A DNA stretch of 64,000 nucleotides from Bugula neritina (Eukaryota; Bryozoa; Gymnolaemata; Cheilostomatida; Bugulidae), in NCBI GenBank assembly GCA_964035545.1, contig CAXIUT010000077.1:24903-88902 (forward strand). Direction: 5' to 3'. The position numbers and the translations under genes were made by a program. Shown one piece after another: positions 33,051 to 44,902 of the stretch. Under the pieces are notes generated by a model, which did no database searches, was not told the DNA's origin, and saw nothing but the letters and a program-made list of their open reading frames with translations. The first letter of the stretch is position 1; each line of letters starts with the position of its first letter.

Positions 33051-36014
33051 ATGAGTATATTTGGTTGGTTTACTGAATAAAAGAAGTAATAACCACAATC
33101 ACGTTTCGTTCCTAAAATTAACATCAACAGCAAATCTACACTCTACATCGAAGTAGAACCCAAAGATCCAACCAACTGCTCCAATATAGTCATCACTGCA
33201 TTCGCCTCACAACAAGTTAGAACCATCCTGCCCATCAGAGTCGAATGGAGTCGCTTCAAAGTCAAAGGAGATGCCATCCATTCAGTATAAAAGATCCACT
33301 GTTTGGTTGGCAATACATATATGTGTGAACCTGGTGATGTTGGAGCATATATAAAAGCAGTTGTAAAATCAGTTGATGCTTCAGTGAAGGCATAAGCTTA
33401 AGTAACGATAGGTCCAATAGCAATCGATGCAATGATGAAGAGATTGATAGAAGGAGCTCTTTATTCAAACAGTTTATTATCACAAGTTGTAGTATGCGAA
33501 AAAGATAAAAAGAATAATGTATCTTTGAGACTGAATACTAGAAATATGTAATTTATTGATGAACAATCAGGTTAAAAACTAATAAAAGACTACACTATGT
33601 CATAACCTAAAATATAACTAAATCCAAAAGATTCAACTCGTGTTTATTTACGATTTTAACAAGATCAAGGAAACACTGTCCGTTAGTGGCTAAACTCAAT
33701 CTACAACGTCCGTAACGTAAGTATTGAAGAAAGTTCAATGTCTATCAAGGTGCCTTATGCGAGTCATTCTGAAAGTTCATCAAAATTGAAATTGTTTCAG
33801 AAAAGTGATAGCCACTGTATAAATAAGATGGAATTGAGATTTATATCAAGAAATTCAAGAGATTTATTTTTATTTACTCAAAGAGCTTTTATATGTCGAT
33901 AAGACATGAAAAATTCAATTTATCTACAAAGAATATAAACTCTACAAACTATCTCTAGTGATGAAGATTACCATAAATTTTTACAATATATTTCAATCAA
34001 AAATGAAGTCATAAGATTGGCCTTATTTGCACAATAGCTATAAGAAGACAGAAATGCTAAAGTAAAAGATTTGATATCGATGTAGTAGTCAATAGGAGAT
34101 ATGACTTTGACATATTTAAAGATAATTTAAGAAAAAGGTAAAAATCAACATGTAGATTTTTAGCAATCTTATTCTCAAATCAGTATGACAAGAGATTAAA
34201 TTATGAACAGAAAACATCTTAGATAATTAAAAAATTAAAATTAAGGTCTTAAACAAAGATTGAGATAAATGAATTAAGAAATATAGCTACTTAAATTTTT
34301 CAAAAAATAAGAAAATTAATCCATGATTTTCAATCAAACTAGCAATCCTTTCGCTAAAAAGAACAATAATTAGTTAAGTGTTAGTTATCAAGTTAATGCT
34401 TTATCTCCTGAAAACGATAAAAATCAAAGAAAAAATATGTATTAAATGAGCATGAATTATACCAAATTGTTAGAATAAAATAACTAATTGAAAAGACAAA
34501 TGATGAGTGGTAACAAAAAGATGAATAAAATGGATAAATTAGATAAATCAAGAGGAATGATGTAACTTCTAGGCGATCTTTAATAAAAATAAGAAAACTA
34601 AGTTAAAAATTTACATTATTAACAAAAATTATCTATAGTTATGGCATAAAATTAAGTACTCAAAAAAAGAATTGAAGAATTAAGCAATAATAATCATAAT
34701 ACTAGTCATAGAGGATTAGGTCGAGTCAATGCCAATCGATCAGTATCGATGCAAGAACCAAGTTTTGCTCATTCAGTATTCAACCAATCTGCACAATCTT
34801 CTATCGGCGACTTCTCTATGAACCAAAGTATCACTTCATAGGCAGCCATGATGAAACTTTAATAAAATTTGAGATCTTTGAGTACTATGAATTAAAAATT
34901 ACAAGAAGATAATACAAGATTAAGAAAATAAAGAGATTATTACCGTAATAAAGCTGAAAAGGCTTAAACAGAAGGAAAACAACTAAAATAAAGTAGTGCA
35001 AATAAAAATGAAAGATCTTATATGATGAACAATGACAATTCAGTGATGTACAGGTTTAGATAATAGAATGAGATTTTACAAAATTAAAAGAAAGCTCTTT
35101 TGAAGAAATTATAAAGTCTTTCTAAAGAAAATGCAAGTGGAATTCGATAGTAATTTATACAAAAATAAAAAAAATTGAAAGAATACGAACAAATAATCGA
35201 TAGATTAAAGCTAGATAACATAGCTATGAGCAAATAACTACAATAGAATGGTTCAAAGAATGAATAGAGTTAATTTTTTGTGAATTAGAATATAAAGTTA
35301 AAAAAGATTAATAGTGAATTATTATAATAAATAAAAAGTTTAAAGATATAATTATAAATAAGAGGAGATAATCTTTATAATAGTAGAATCATATAAATGC
35401 AAAATTAATTAGATTTAGTAAAAATAAATCCTTCAAATCAAGGAGGTTAATAAACTAAAAAGCTAATGGATCAAATAAACTAGTTAACTAAAAGTAATAC
35501 CAAGTTAAAACAGTAAAATAAAGACAAACAAACAAAACTTTAACATCAAATGATAACCATCTAGAAATTAATGAAATAAAGTCATCGAATGGAATAGACT
35601 TAATTAACAAAATCTTCTTCATAACAAAAGAAGAAAGGAACTTCTTCTTCATCTAGCACTAAATAAAAAGCATATTCTTAAAAATGTAACCAAGCTACAG
35701 TCTAATAGCTATAAAAGTATAAGCGAGAAGTAAAGAAGTTACAAGAATAAATAATTTTTATGAAAAAAAGTTCAGATGCTATCAACAGATCAAGAGATCT
35801 AACTCTTTAAATGGATGGATTTTATTAATAGAAAATGTAAGTAATGAAAAAAGAACTGTAGGCTCTCTACAATGAAAATTAAAATTTGAGTAAGATGTGC
35901 GAACGATACGGCAAAGATGCCAGATAGGCAAACAAATAATTAAAAAAATGGAGAGATAAAGCCATGGATTTAATGAAAGCTCGAAGCGAAGAAAGCAGTT
36001 TGATATCTAATTGA
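33051..36014 (+). CDS. 987-aa protein with folded N-terminus and long coiled coil
   Basis: Single 2,964-bp exon. Residues about 1-330 look globular with alternating strands (LYIEVEPKDPTNCSNIVITAF, TILPIRVEW, STRVYLRFQQ) and match no family I recognise. The rest is long Gln/Lys/Asn-rich coiled coil (LKQRLRQMNQEIQLLKF, QIIDRLKLDNIAMSKQL) with short Ser-rich breaks and a last helix ending MDLMKARSEESS. About 100 TAA/TAG codons are read as Gln, a very strong test of the code. Could be a basal-body or cortical structural protein by architecture only. Confidence 0.68.
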
Positions 36015-36133
36015 ATAAATTATCTTAACCTAAAATAGTTATTTATGTTAAGAATAATCAAATAATATAAACAAGTTTTTTAAATTATCAAACAGTTATA
36101 TAATAACGAACATATATTATTCATATTAAACCA

Positions 36134-37944
36134 ATGATCGACCTCTATCTAGTTCTGGTACCTTTATTCACCTTTTTCACCTTTCTAACTTTGTTAGTGG
36201 TAAAATGGGCTCTCAGATAAAATATGAATCTAATGATGATAATGTAAAAAAACAAAGAAATCATGAAATAATAAAGTTAAAATAAAAGTGAATAAATGAC
36301 TAAAAATGTACTAAAATATATGCTACTGAACTTTACCCCTATCTAGATATGTGCAGTAAGAAGAGCAAAATACAAAGTATGTCTTCTATTATCAATATCA
36401 ATCATATCTATTTGTACTTATTTTGTTCAATCTCCATTTATTTGGGTAGCCACTGGAACAATACTGTATTTCTTTTACTTTATCATCACTTTTCTATTAG
36501 ATAAAAATTCTTCCTAAGAAAAATAAATTAAAAAGAAATAGTAAAAATAAAAATATGTACAAATCATATTTGCAGCTATAAGTATCATCTTGAATATCGT
36601 GATGATTGGTTTGGTATACAAAATGTATCATAATTCAACTTTATCATAATTTTTAGGAAATGTAGGATTCAATATTGTACTTGATAACTTTATGGTCAGA
36701 CCCATCATGACTCTATTAATTGGATTGCCTTTGAGTAGAAGTAATAGTATTCATCTTTATGTATTGTAATGTCAAAGATAAGGTAGGTTGCTAGAAATGC
36801 ATGATCAAGTTGGACTAAAATAAATGCTAAATGGAAAAAATAAAGATGTTAGATTAGTAGATGTTATTCCTTCACAATTATAAATATAACCTAAACCTGT
36901 ATAAATAAAAGCTAAAAATGATAATGAACTAAATGATATGTCTCGAAAGATAAAAAAGCCTAGAATATTGCCCTAGTTAAATATAAATTTTCAAAAGATA
37001 AATGAAGAAGATGGATCTCGAAATAGTTTATTTAATTCATCAAAAAAAGAAGAATCTCAAGTTGAAGAACAAAATATCATACCGATTGAATAACATCCTT
37101 CATAAAATGTCTTAAAAGAAGAATAAAATGTTAATTAAGAAACAATCAAAGCTAATATAGCTTGTTAAACACTAATAATTATAAATCCAAAGGTATAATA
37201 ACCTATTAAAAATGAAGAAGATTAAGATTATGACATTGAAAATATATTTAGATAAGATGAAAATGAATAAGATGAGAAAGAAATCGATGAATACTTTTAA
37301 AGAAAAGCAGTAACTTTGGATATCAATGAACAATTATGTAAAAATAGCAGAACTTCATCATAACTTCTTAATATGAAAAAATAACCATTAAAAATAAGTC
37401 TAAATGGATAAATAAATTCAGATTTTTAATAAAATTAAAGTCAAGAAGATTAATAAATAGATAACTATAAAAAGAGAAGATAACTAATGACTCTAGATTA
37501 ACAATCAAATAGAAACAATCAATCAAAAAATCAAAATGGAGTTTTAAAAATAAAAGAAAAACTTCATCATAATTCATCTATTGAATAAATCAATTTGAAT
37601 AGTCCAGTTAAAAAAAAAGGAAATATCCATGCAGAATTGGAATATTCTAAAGATTCAACTAACATGAGAAAGAAAAGAAAGAAATTAAATCTTGAACATC
37701 AAAATAGAACTATGAAAGTATCTACAGGAAAACCTTATCTCTACAATCAAGTCAATATGCTACAAAAAGATTAAAAAGTACGTTTTATTTTATATAGACA
37801 AAAAAATCTCAAGCAATTGTTCGAAAAGAGGAACTATCAATGGATAGCAGAAGAATTAATAGTGTTAAAAAACCACCAAAAAAGAGAATTCTAGGAGATC
37901 ATGATGAAAATATGGTGCCTTCTTTTAATATAGAAGATATTTGA
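36134..37944 (+). CDS. Four-TM protein with long disordered tail
   Basis: 596 aa, unrecognised. Hydrophobic segments lie near residues 4-27 (LYLVLVPLFTFFTFLTLLVV), 78-97, 102-120 and 133-155, giving four membrane passes in the first 170 residues, with one more weak stretch after (MVRPIMTLLIGLP). The remaining about 400 residues are polar, rich in Gln, Asn, Lys and Glu, and likely cytoplasmic. One 20-nt intron at 37778-37797; 1,791 coding nt is divisible by 3. Same direction as the preceding coiled-coil gene. Confidence 0.62.
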
Positions 37945-38007
37945 AACACCTGATACTTTTTTATTATTGCCTTAAATATCAGATTATGCTATAGTTTATT
38001 TATAGTG

Positions 38008-38529
38008 ATGAGCTACAATTCCTTTGATTACTACCGACAGCTAAGAGAATATCAACTGCATTTAAACAAATTAAACAATCCTTAGACAAAAGTCCCAAGA
38101 CATTAAACAATAAAGACTCACAGGCCTCAGATATAGAAAGCTCAATAGTATAGACGTAACAAAAGAATTGAATAAATATAGCAAGAAAATGCACATATCA
38201 TGCATAAGCTGGTAAATATCAATCGAAGAAAGGCAGATATAACAGCATCTACGCCAAATTTGGTGCTACCTAAAATTCATAAAGGATACAATATGCCTCA
38301 ATACGAGTAATAAAATAATCAAATAGCTAAAAGGATTATTTAAAGTAAATCTACTCTTCATAACCCAAGGAATCACTAGAAGAGGAACAAGAGTATTGAG
38401 ACTGTTCGAAGAAATATATCTAAATATCAGAATCAAGAAGGAGTAGTGATAAATCGGAAGAAATATCTTGCTTAATTGATGTTATTAAAGAAAATGCGTG
38501 TGAATGAAGTGATGAAGGGAGAGAATTGA
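38008..38529 (+). CDS. CFAP97-domain ciliary protein
   Basis: Intron-free 173-aa basic protein. The block RRNKRIEQIQQENAHIMHKL followed by VNINRRKAD matches the CFAP97/hemingway domain found in axoneme-associated proteins. Flanks are Gln/Asn/Lys-rich. It starts 63 bp after the stop of the 4-TM gene. A role in cilia is inferred from family membership only. The Lys/Arg-rich C-terminus (KYLAQLMLLKKMRVNEVM) is helical. Confidence 0.68.
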
Positions 38530-38591
38530 TTATTATTTGATTATTTTTAAGTTTATTATTATTCTTAAATTAAATTCAATCCGTTATATTG

Positions 38592-40687
38592 ATGGGGAAT
38601 GGTCTGAAAGAAACTGCTCAGGATAGTCTCTTAATATAGATATCGAAAGAGTACGAATAAATATAGAAGGATTCTAAAGGAATCATTTTACAAGAAAGAT
38701 CGAGTCAAGATACATTTCTCTTGAAAGAGTATACCTTTATTAATCATGATCTCTATGAAACTAAAAGTAAATAATTCAATTTGGAGGCGTAAAGAGGAGT
38801 GAGGGAGTATGTACTTAGTCCTATAAGAGTTGAATCTAAAATATATAGTAGTTTTTGTTCAACTTCTTACAAAATATATGCCATTTTCTAGTACCCTCAG
38901 GTGACTTTGAAAGAGTAAATCATCGCCAGACAAAAATAAAGTAAAAGTTTCTAAGAAGGAGAACTATGGAGTATTATTCAATCTTGCACTAATGCTCTAA
39001 GTGAATTAAAACCAATGGTCAGTTTAACTGCATAATAAATCTTTATCAATCCCGAAGGACACATCAAAATCTCTCATGATGACTTAATGGATGAGAACTA
39101 TCGAGTAGTTCTAAATGAATAAATATACTACGCTCCATAAAAGTTAAAATTTTTCAATAAAACTGATAACTAGTTTGGATTAAGAAAATAAGCTATTTTT
39201 AGTATGGGCATGACTATCCTTGAAACTGCTCAACTGGATGATGTATCTGATTGCTATGATTTTAAAGAATGCTGTTTTGTTGAAGAAAATATGATGGAAA
39301 TGTTAGATAATTTAGGATAGAAATATTCAAGTTAGTTCATGGATATGTTAGGAAGTGTCTTAGAGCCTAATCCTAATAGAAGAGCATCATTAATGTAAAT
39401 TCAAAAGATGTTAGACAACTATTGGAGTTTGGAAGAAGAAGAATAATAAAAGAAATAGTAAGTGATAGAATTAAAAAAATAATTTCTTGATGAAAAGAAG
39501 CAGACAACTTAGAAAAAACATATTAGAAAAGTATCAGTTCCTCAAAATAAAAAATCATATTAACCTTCACCACTAGCCTAAAGATGCATGAATATAAATC
39601 ATTAAAGTCCAATGAAATCAGATAGAAAAATGAACACAAATCGATCCAATAACAATACTTACATCCCATAAATACTTCCCTCTTTTAAACTAGAACAACC
39701 AGTTCTTTAGCCAAATAGAAACATAAATCCAATTACTCCTAAAAATCCAATTACCAACAACTAAAATGCCCTCTATACTGATCCAAAATTGATGCAAATG
39801 ATCAAAAAAGATCTAGAAGATATTAACAAGTTAAAACATAATGCTTTCTATTAAACTTCTAAGTACACCTTCATGCATCCTCCTACTACTAGCAGTGTCA
39901 CCTTTCAAAACGTAAATAGTGTTCAAGGTCAAATCGCTAATAGCATGCTAGCACAGACTAACAGCCTTATCAGTCCTCAAAATAATAGTCGATTAAGCAT
40001 GAATTATAACTATTAAACCAATCCCAATCCTATCAGACATTCTGTTGGAGGATACTCATCAATGCAACCCAATCTTTTGAAATAAGATCATAGAGATACT
40101 TCATCGTTTTCTAAGAGAGGATCTGAACTACCGCCAACTAAAATCAATATGAAAAAGAAATAAAATTAACTCATCTACACCATTTAAACCTATTAAAATG
40201 GTAGAAAATACTAAGGAACAACTCTCCAAGGCAAAAAACATGGAAATGGCAAGCTGACCTTCTAAGACGGAGCCTATTACTAAGGACAATTCAAGTAGGA
40301 CAAAATGAATGGCAAAGGAATCTTATACTACACCAAAGATAGTCCAGCCTACGATGGATAATGGCACAATGATCAGTTTAACGGTTTTGGAATTCTTTAC
40401 AACTAAAATCCTCAAGAACTATCAGGAGACTACGATTTCAGAGACATGAACGAAGTCTAAGACTACTGGGTCAAATACGAAGGTATCAATATCATAACAT
40501 AGGCTAATTTGTCCTAGACAACAAGTCAGGAAAAGGAAGTCTGCTTCTGACCAATGGCTAAATATTCGAGGGATAATTCAGTTAGGATAGTATCAATGGT
40601 GTGGGTAGATATAGCAATGTAAATGGATAGGTTATTGATGGTATCTGGTAATCAAACGTGTTGGTCTAGGTTATTTAGAATTAGTGA
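38592..40687 (+). CDS. Pseudokinase-MORN repeat protein
   Basis: 691 aa. Residues about 60-280 form a kinase-like domain without catalytic residues: the loop reads SLTAQQIFINPEGHIKIS and no HRD or DFG is present, but a C-lobe remnant is (AIFSMGMTILETAQ). A disordered Asn/Ser/Pro-rich linker follows. The C-terminal about 170 residues carry MORN repeats (YYQGQFKQDKMNGKGILYY, YDGQWHNDQFNGFGILYN, FEGQFSQDSINGVGRY), which bind membranes or link cytoskeleton. One 20-nt intron at 40483-40502 between repeats; 2,076 coding nt is divisible by 3. MGNGLKE has Gly2. Related to the pseudokinase at 26495. Confidence 0.75.
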
Positions 40688-40851
40688 TCTGCATTGATAA
40701 ATTATCATTGGAAAATATAATTTATTTTATCATTAATTATTTTTAATTCATTCCTATTACTATTATTAGTCGTATTAGTCGCTGTCATTTGCATCGTGTT
40801 TTAGAACGTTTTAGAGGAATTAGAATTAGGAGTTTTATTTCTTTTTAGGGT

Positions 40852-41491
40852 TCATTTATTTGATAAATTTTCTTAAGACTCCTATTTTTTATTATAGATT
40901 TTTTTTGAATCAAAATTTAGTTATGATCCCAATTTTATATGAGAAAAATAGTCATCTAGTGTTTTTTTTGGAATATCTACCATTTTAGCAGCTATTATAG
41001 ATTTATTTTTGAATTTTTATGACTTATTTCCCTCCATTCTGATACTTTTTCCAATACTTATTTGATAGTTCTTTGTGCAACTCTTTTCTTTTTTTATTTT
41101 ATGATCTTTTCTTCTTTAACCTCATAGTGGACATGCTAACTTTGTTCGTTGAAGGGTCTGATTCTAACAGTAATTTAATTTTGAGCAATAAAATCTTCTC
41201 CAATAAGTAGAGGATATTTGAAGGGATATAATCCTGCATATTCGAAGAGTTGTTATACTGGATGGAAGTAGAAGATTTGTTGTTGAGTCGTTAAGTGAAG
41301 AACTAGATATTATTATTTATACTATTTTGAAGGATATGATGTAAAGAGTCACCAAGATCAAGTTATCTATGACTTGATATATAAGGAATATTCACTTCAA
41401 AGGATTGAGTGAAATTCAAGTCTAGACACTAAAGGATTAGTATTTTTTTCATTGTAGTTAATTCTTCAGTTTTAGGTTCTAAAGCATTCAT
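40852..41491 (-). CDS. HTH-like ciliate protein (exon structure partly uncertain)
   Basis: About 195 aa. After a 20-nt intron near the N-terminus (GTATAAATAATAATATCTAG) the frame gives a well-formed block, FYFHPVQQLFEYAGLYPFKY, then LIGEDFIAQNQITVRIRP. A C-terminal part (VLEKVSEWREI ... AKMVDIPKKTLDDYFSH) resembles a helix-turn-helix-like motif seen in ciliate proteins as I recall. Between WREI and AKM a 32-nt GT-AG intron is needed to keep frame; the alternative is a one-base frameshift, because the skipped text SHKNSKINL would also fit the motif. 588 coding nt under this model is divisible by 3. Function unknown, DNA binding possible. Confidence 0.5.
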
Positions 41492-41667
41492 AGTATATTA
41501 TATTTTTAATACCAGTCCAGCTAAAGCTATTATGATACAAATCACTCCTAAGAGAATCACATCTAAACTATATAAAGAGTATAATATATATTTAATTGAC
41601 TATATCAGTAGAAATGTGGATGATATTGAATATTTAAATGATGATAAATAGAATATAATCAGATATT

Positions 41668-42120
41668 TCATTAGATTTGTAATAGATGTAAAAGTTTCGA
41701 TTGATTTCGAGTGGATGTTCTGATGGTTTAGAAGAGAACATCGTCTTTGATAGATTGATTTTTGCAGTTAACTTTTTGATGAATAAAGTTACATCTTTAT
41801 CCGTACATACATTGTCCCTCATTAAGAAAAACTCCACATTCCTTAGTTTTGTATTTCGAGTTAGGCAGTTGATTTTTACGAAGTTAATGAGATCCATGAG
41901 CAAATTTACACTTCTTTTAATAAGGACAAAACCCATATTACATATATTTCTTACAAAGCTGCGATTTTTACTTATCCTTCCTTATGGAAGATTTATTGTA
42001 GGCAGCTGATTGGATATTTCGAGGTGAACTAGAGTCTTAAGTCGAAGGAGAATAGCTCTATTATTTGTTTGGGTTATATAAAGGTAAATCTTCTTGAAGT
42101 TGGAATGTTCTTCTTAGCAT
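41668..42120 (-). CDS. Tandem CCCH zinc-finger protein (TIS11-like)
   Basis: Intron-free 150 aa. Two CCCH fingers: LCKKYMQYGFCPYQKKCKFAH and, 16 residues later, ECGVFLNEGQCMYGQRCNFIH. C-x8-C-x5-C-x3-H spacing and the YKTKEC lead-in match tristetraprolin/TIS11 proteins, which bind AU-rich RNA elements and promote mRNA decay. The N-terminus is Ser/Gln-rich and disordered, the C-terminus short. RNA binding is inferred from family. Confidence 0.85.
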
Positions 42121-42456
42121 TTGGTACTCTTATTGATATTATATTTAATGATTAAAATTAATAAAGTGAAGAATTAGCTGTTATCTTGAAATATTCCCTC
42201 AAAGACAACTAAATATCTCTAAAAATAACATCCTCTTTAATTATGTGATGTTAGTTATGATTGCTTAAATCATTAATCAAAGTAAATAGTTCATTATTTT
42301 TTTTAATTTTAGAAGGTTTTTGAAATATTCCTTTGATTTTATTATTTAGGGAATCTAAAAGTAATAAATTGATAGTTTTAATAACTTATTTACTGACTTA
42401 TAAATAATTTGGAATCATATTGATTAAATAAGCTACATTTTTGCTTAATATTAATA
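42121..42456. other. Intergenic region, no gene seen
   Basis: 336 bp of A/T-rich sequence between divergent CCCH and MGCSHS genes. Short open stretches occur on both strands but none shows gene-like composition. Confidence 0.55.
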
Positions 42457-42792
42457 ATGGGATGTTCTCACAGTGTGAGATAAGAAAAACCTAAAATACG
42501 AAAAAAGAAAGGCATTCCTTAAGGCATCGCTATTATTCCAATTTAGTCAAAACCTCCAAATCAACCCAACAAAATAGTCCTCAAAACCGTCTCTGAAAAT
42601 ACTAAATAAAGTCCCCAGATAACACCAATAAAAATGAACCAAGCAGCAAGTCCCAAGAAGATGAATAAACCTTAAACAAGAAGCAAAATGAGTATAAACC
42701 CGTACGAAATGGGACAGATAACATATGGATATCCAGCAGTATTTAACGATATTTCTTCTACGAGATTGTCAAATGAACATGTCAGAAGTTGA
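42457..42792 (+). CDS. Small putatively acylated protein (MGCSHS)
   Basis: Intron-free 111 aa, unrecognised. The N-terminus MGCSHSVRQ carries Gly2, Cys3 and Ser6, the classic dual myristoylation/palmitoylation signal, followed by a basic patch (RKKKG). The rest is polar and disordered, rich in Pro, Ser, Lys and Asn, with no hydrophobic core. It is expected to sit at the inner face of a membrane. It converges with the next gene, with 38 bp between stops. Confidence 0.62.
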
Positions 42793-42830
42793 GAAATTAC
42801 TAATTGATAATTATATATGTTAATGATCTA

Positions 42831-43364
42831 TCATTATGGAAAGAGTATCTTCTCCTTATCCTACCATTCCTATCTAAATCCATCGTCCACCTGTCTCTCC
42901 TACATTTTTCCATCTTCTTGCCTTCTTCTGAACTATTTGTACTCAGGACTTCGAAGCAACTTATCCACCTACTAACTAGTTTTCTTCTACTTTTGACTCT
43001 AGTATTGCTCATTTGATAGTTTATTGTTAGGCACTACTTCCCTCTCAGGTACATTTTTGCATCTAATATCGTAGTATGTAATAACAACTAGCAATCCTAG
43101 GACGATTAGGTATATTTTATGGTTGAAGAGGAAGATGAACATATTGACAAGATAGAGTTAATTCCAACTTTGTTCTTGAATGATTTTAAATGACTAATTT
43201 AATGATGTATTGGTGACATTAAGATAGCTAGTGAAGGAGTCTTTTATGTTGGAATGGGTGTAGTTGTGGTAGTGTTAGCAGTTGGCTATGGCTATTTGAC
43301 AGAGTAAGATAGAAATAAGGATGAAAAGAGTTAATTTGATGAGGTTTTTGACCATGAAATACAT
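42831..43364 (-). CDS. Type I membrane protein of unknown function
   Basis: Intron-free 177 aa. An N-terminal signal peptide (LIKLTLFILISILLCQIAIA, cleavage near residue 26) is followed by about 50 residues with several N-glycosylation sequons (NYT, NVT, NTS, NQS). One membrane span (IYLIVLGLLVVITYY, about residue 96-110) precedes a charged Gln/Lys/Glu-rich cytoplasmic tail. Alternative ATG at 43355. No family recognised. Confidence 0.6.
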
Positions 43365-43486
43365 GATTTTATCAATAAAAATTAATAAATTTTGAACTTA
43401 ATAATAACACTTTTAAATTATATTCAAAACCGCCCTTTTACTATTCAATTTATTAATATTTTAATCCATTATTTATCTTATATTAT

Positions 43487-44620
43487 ATGACAATCATTAA
43501 CAAAATTATCAACTTCACTGCCCTCACCATCACCTTCTACTGTCTATACTCTCTAACCCACAGCATCCATAATACCCATCAAAATATATAAAACTACATC
43601 GATGTTGTATAGTTCCTCAGCAAAGGAGAGACTATCAATGAAAAAACAATGTAAATAATCAAAAAAATCAATTAAGAAAACATCACATAATAAATATAGA
43701 ATACACCAATTTGTTTATTACATATTTATTATGCAGTTATGGTTAAAAATTAGTTAAATGCATCTACTTTATTCCATCTTTTTGATAGTTCTCATAACGA
43801 GTATTAAGGTATTACCAATTGTTCTCATTATTATTCATTGATGCTAGTAAGAGCTAAAACTTTAGATCAAAGCATCAGAAACAAAGTAATTGATTTATTG
43901 TTGACATTGCAAAGATAGTGGATAGAAAAGAAATATAAAAAATAGAATAAGAAATAAAATATATGTGTATATTTTAATTCATATAATCACTAGACAATGG
44001 TAAAAGATCAAGTAAATTCTTTAATTAGTCAAAACTATTAAAATTCTATGATAATGATTTAAGATGATGCTTCTAGCGATAACAGTCCAATGTTTATTAA
44101 ATACACAATTGATTAAGCTAAAAAAGATATAGCTTTTAATCCTAATAAATAAAAAAAAGGTCTACTACAAGGACTAAAAGATTTTATCATCAAATGTCCT
44201 GATAATTCTATCATTGTTGTTTTATCAGGTGATTAACAACTATCAGGAAAAAATGCTTTATGGGTCATAGATAGAATCTTTTCAAATAAATAAATTGATG
44301 TTGCTTTCCTAGGTTCAATTACTACTCCTCATTATAACCTTTAAAATGTTAAAAATGTCAAAAAAATGAGTCATCTTTATAGTCCATTTATCGCTGCTAG
44401 AAAAACTATGTTTTAAGCTATAACCTTCGATAATTAAAAATACGCTGATCTTGATAGAAATCTCTTAGCCTATCGTCTTGTAAAAGCTGCATCACTCAAA
44501 GCAGCAACAATCACAATAGTTGATGAAGCTATAGTTGAGAGAAGATAAGTAGCAGGTACAAAATATGATTAAACTTATTTAAAGGTTAGTCAGATGGAAA
44601 AAGAGTAATTAAAAGTATGA
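43487..44620 (+). CDS. GT-A (family 2-like) glycosyltransferase, type II membrane protein
   Basis: Intron-free 377 aa. A single N-terminal hydrophobic segment (FTALTITFYCLYSLTHS) fits a Golgi signal anchor. The lumenal part contains a GT2-like nucleotide-sugar start (VYFNSYNHQTMVKDQVNSL), then ISQNYQNSMIMIQDDASSDN, which corresponds to the Asp-containing core, and IIVVLSGDQQL in the place of the DXD metal site (only one Asp). Probably a divergent transferase; donor and acceptor cannot be told. The weakened DXD leaves activity in doubt. Confidence 0.6.
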
Positions 44621-44685
44621 TTTGATGATGATTGATATCTTATAAGTGATAATATTAATTTAATTAAGTTAGAGAGTTATAGATA

Positions 44686-44689
44686 AAAA
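44686..44689 (-). terminator. Pol III terminator of tRNA-Pro
   Basis: Four T on the minus strand directly after the tRNA 3' end, the standard RNA polymerase III stop. Confidence 0.75.
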
Positions 44690-44761
44690 GGGGCGATCCG
44701 GGAATTGAACCCGGGACCTCCTGTACCCTAAACAGGAATCATACCACTAGACCAATCGCCC
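44690..44761 (-). tRNA. tRNA-Pro (AGG)
   Basis: 72-nt cloverleaf on the minus strand. Acceptor stem GGGCGAT/ATCGCCC, D arm with TGGTCTAGTGGTATGATT, anticodon stem CCTGT/ACAGG with loop TTAGGGT (anticodon AGG) and T arm CCCGGGTTCAATTCCCGGA. The A and B box promoters are inside. Discriminator C at 44690, and the CCA tail is not encoded, as usual in eukaryotes. No intron. The only tRNA gene I see in the window. Confidence 0.95.
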
Positions 44762-44902
44762 GTCTCAAGATCTTTCTTTCTCCTTCCGCTTAATGCCACA
44801 TCACCGTCCTTCCATTCTATCTTTATACTCATATTAATAGATATAAAATCAAAAAAACATATTAAAAAAGAAAATATCATCAAATAAATTCAATAATCAC
44901 TA

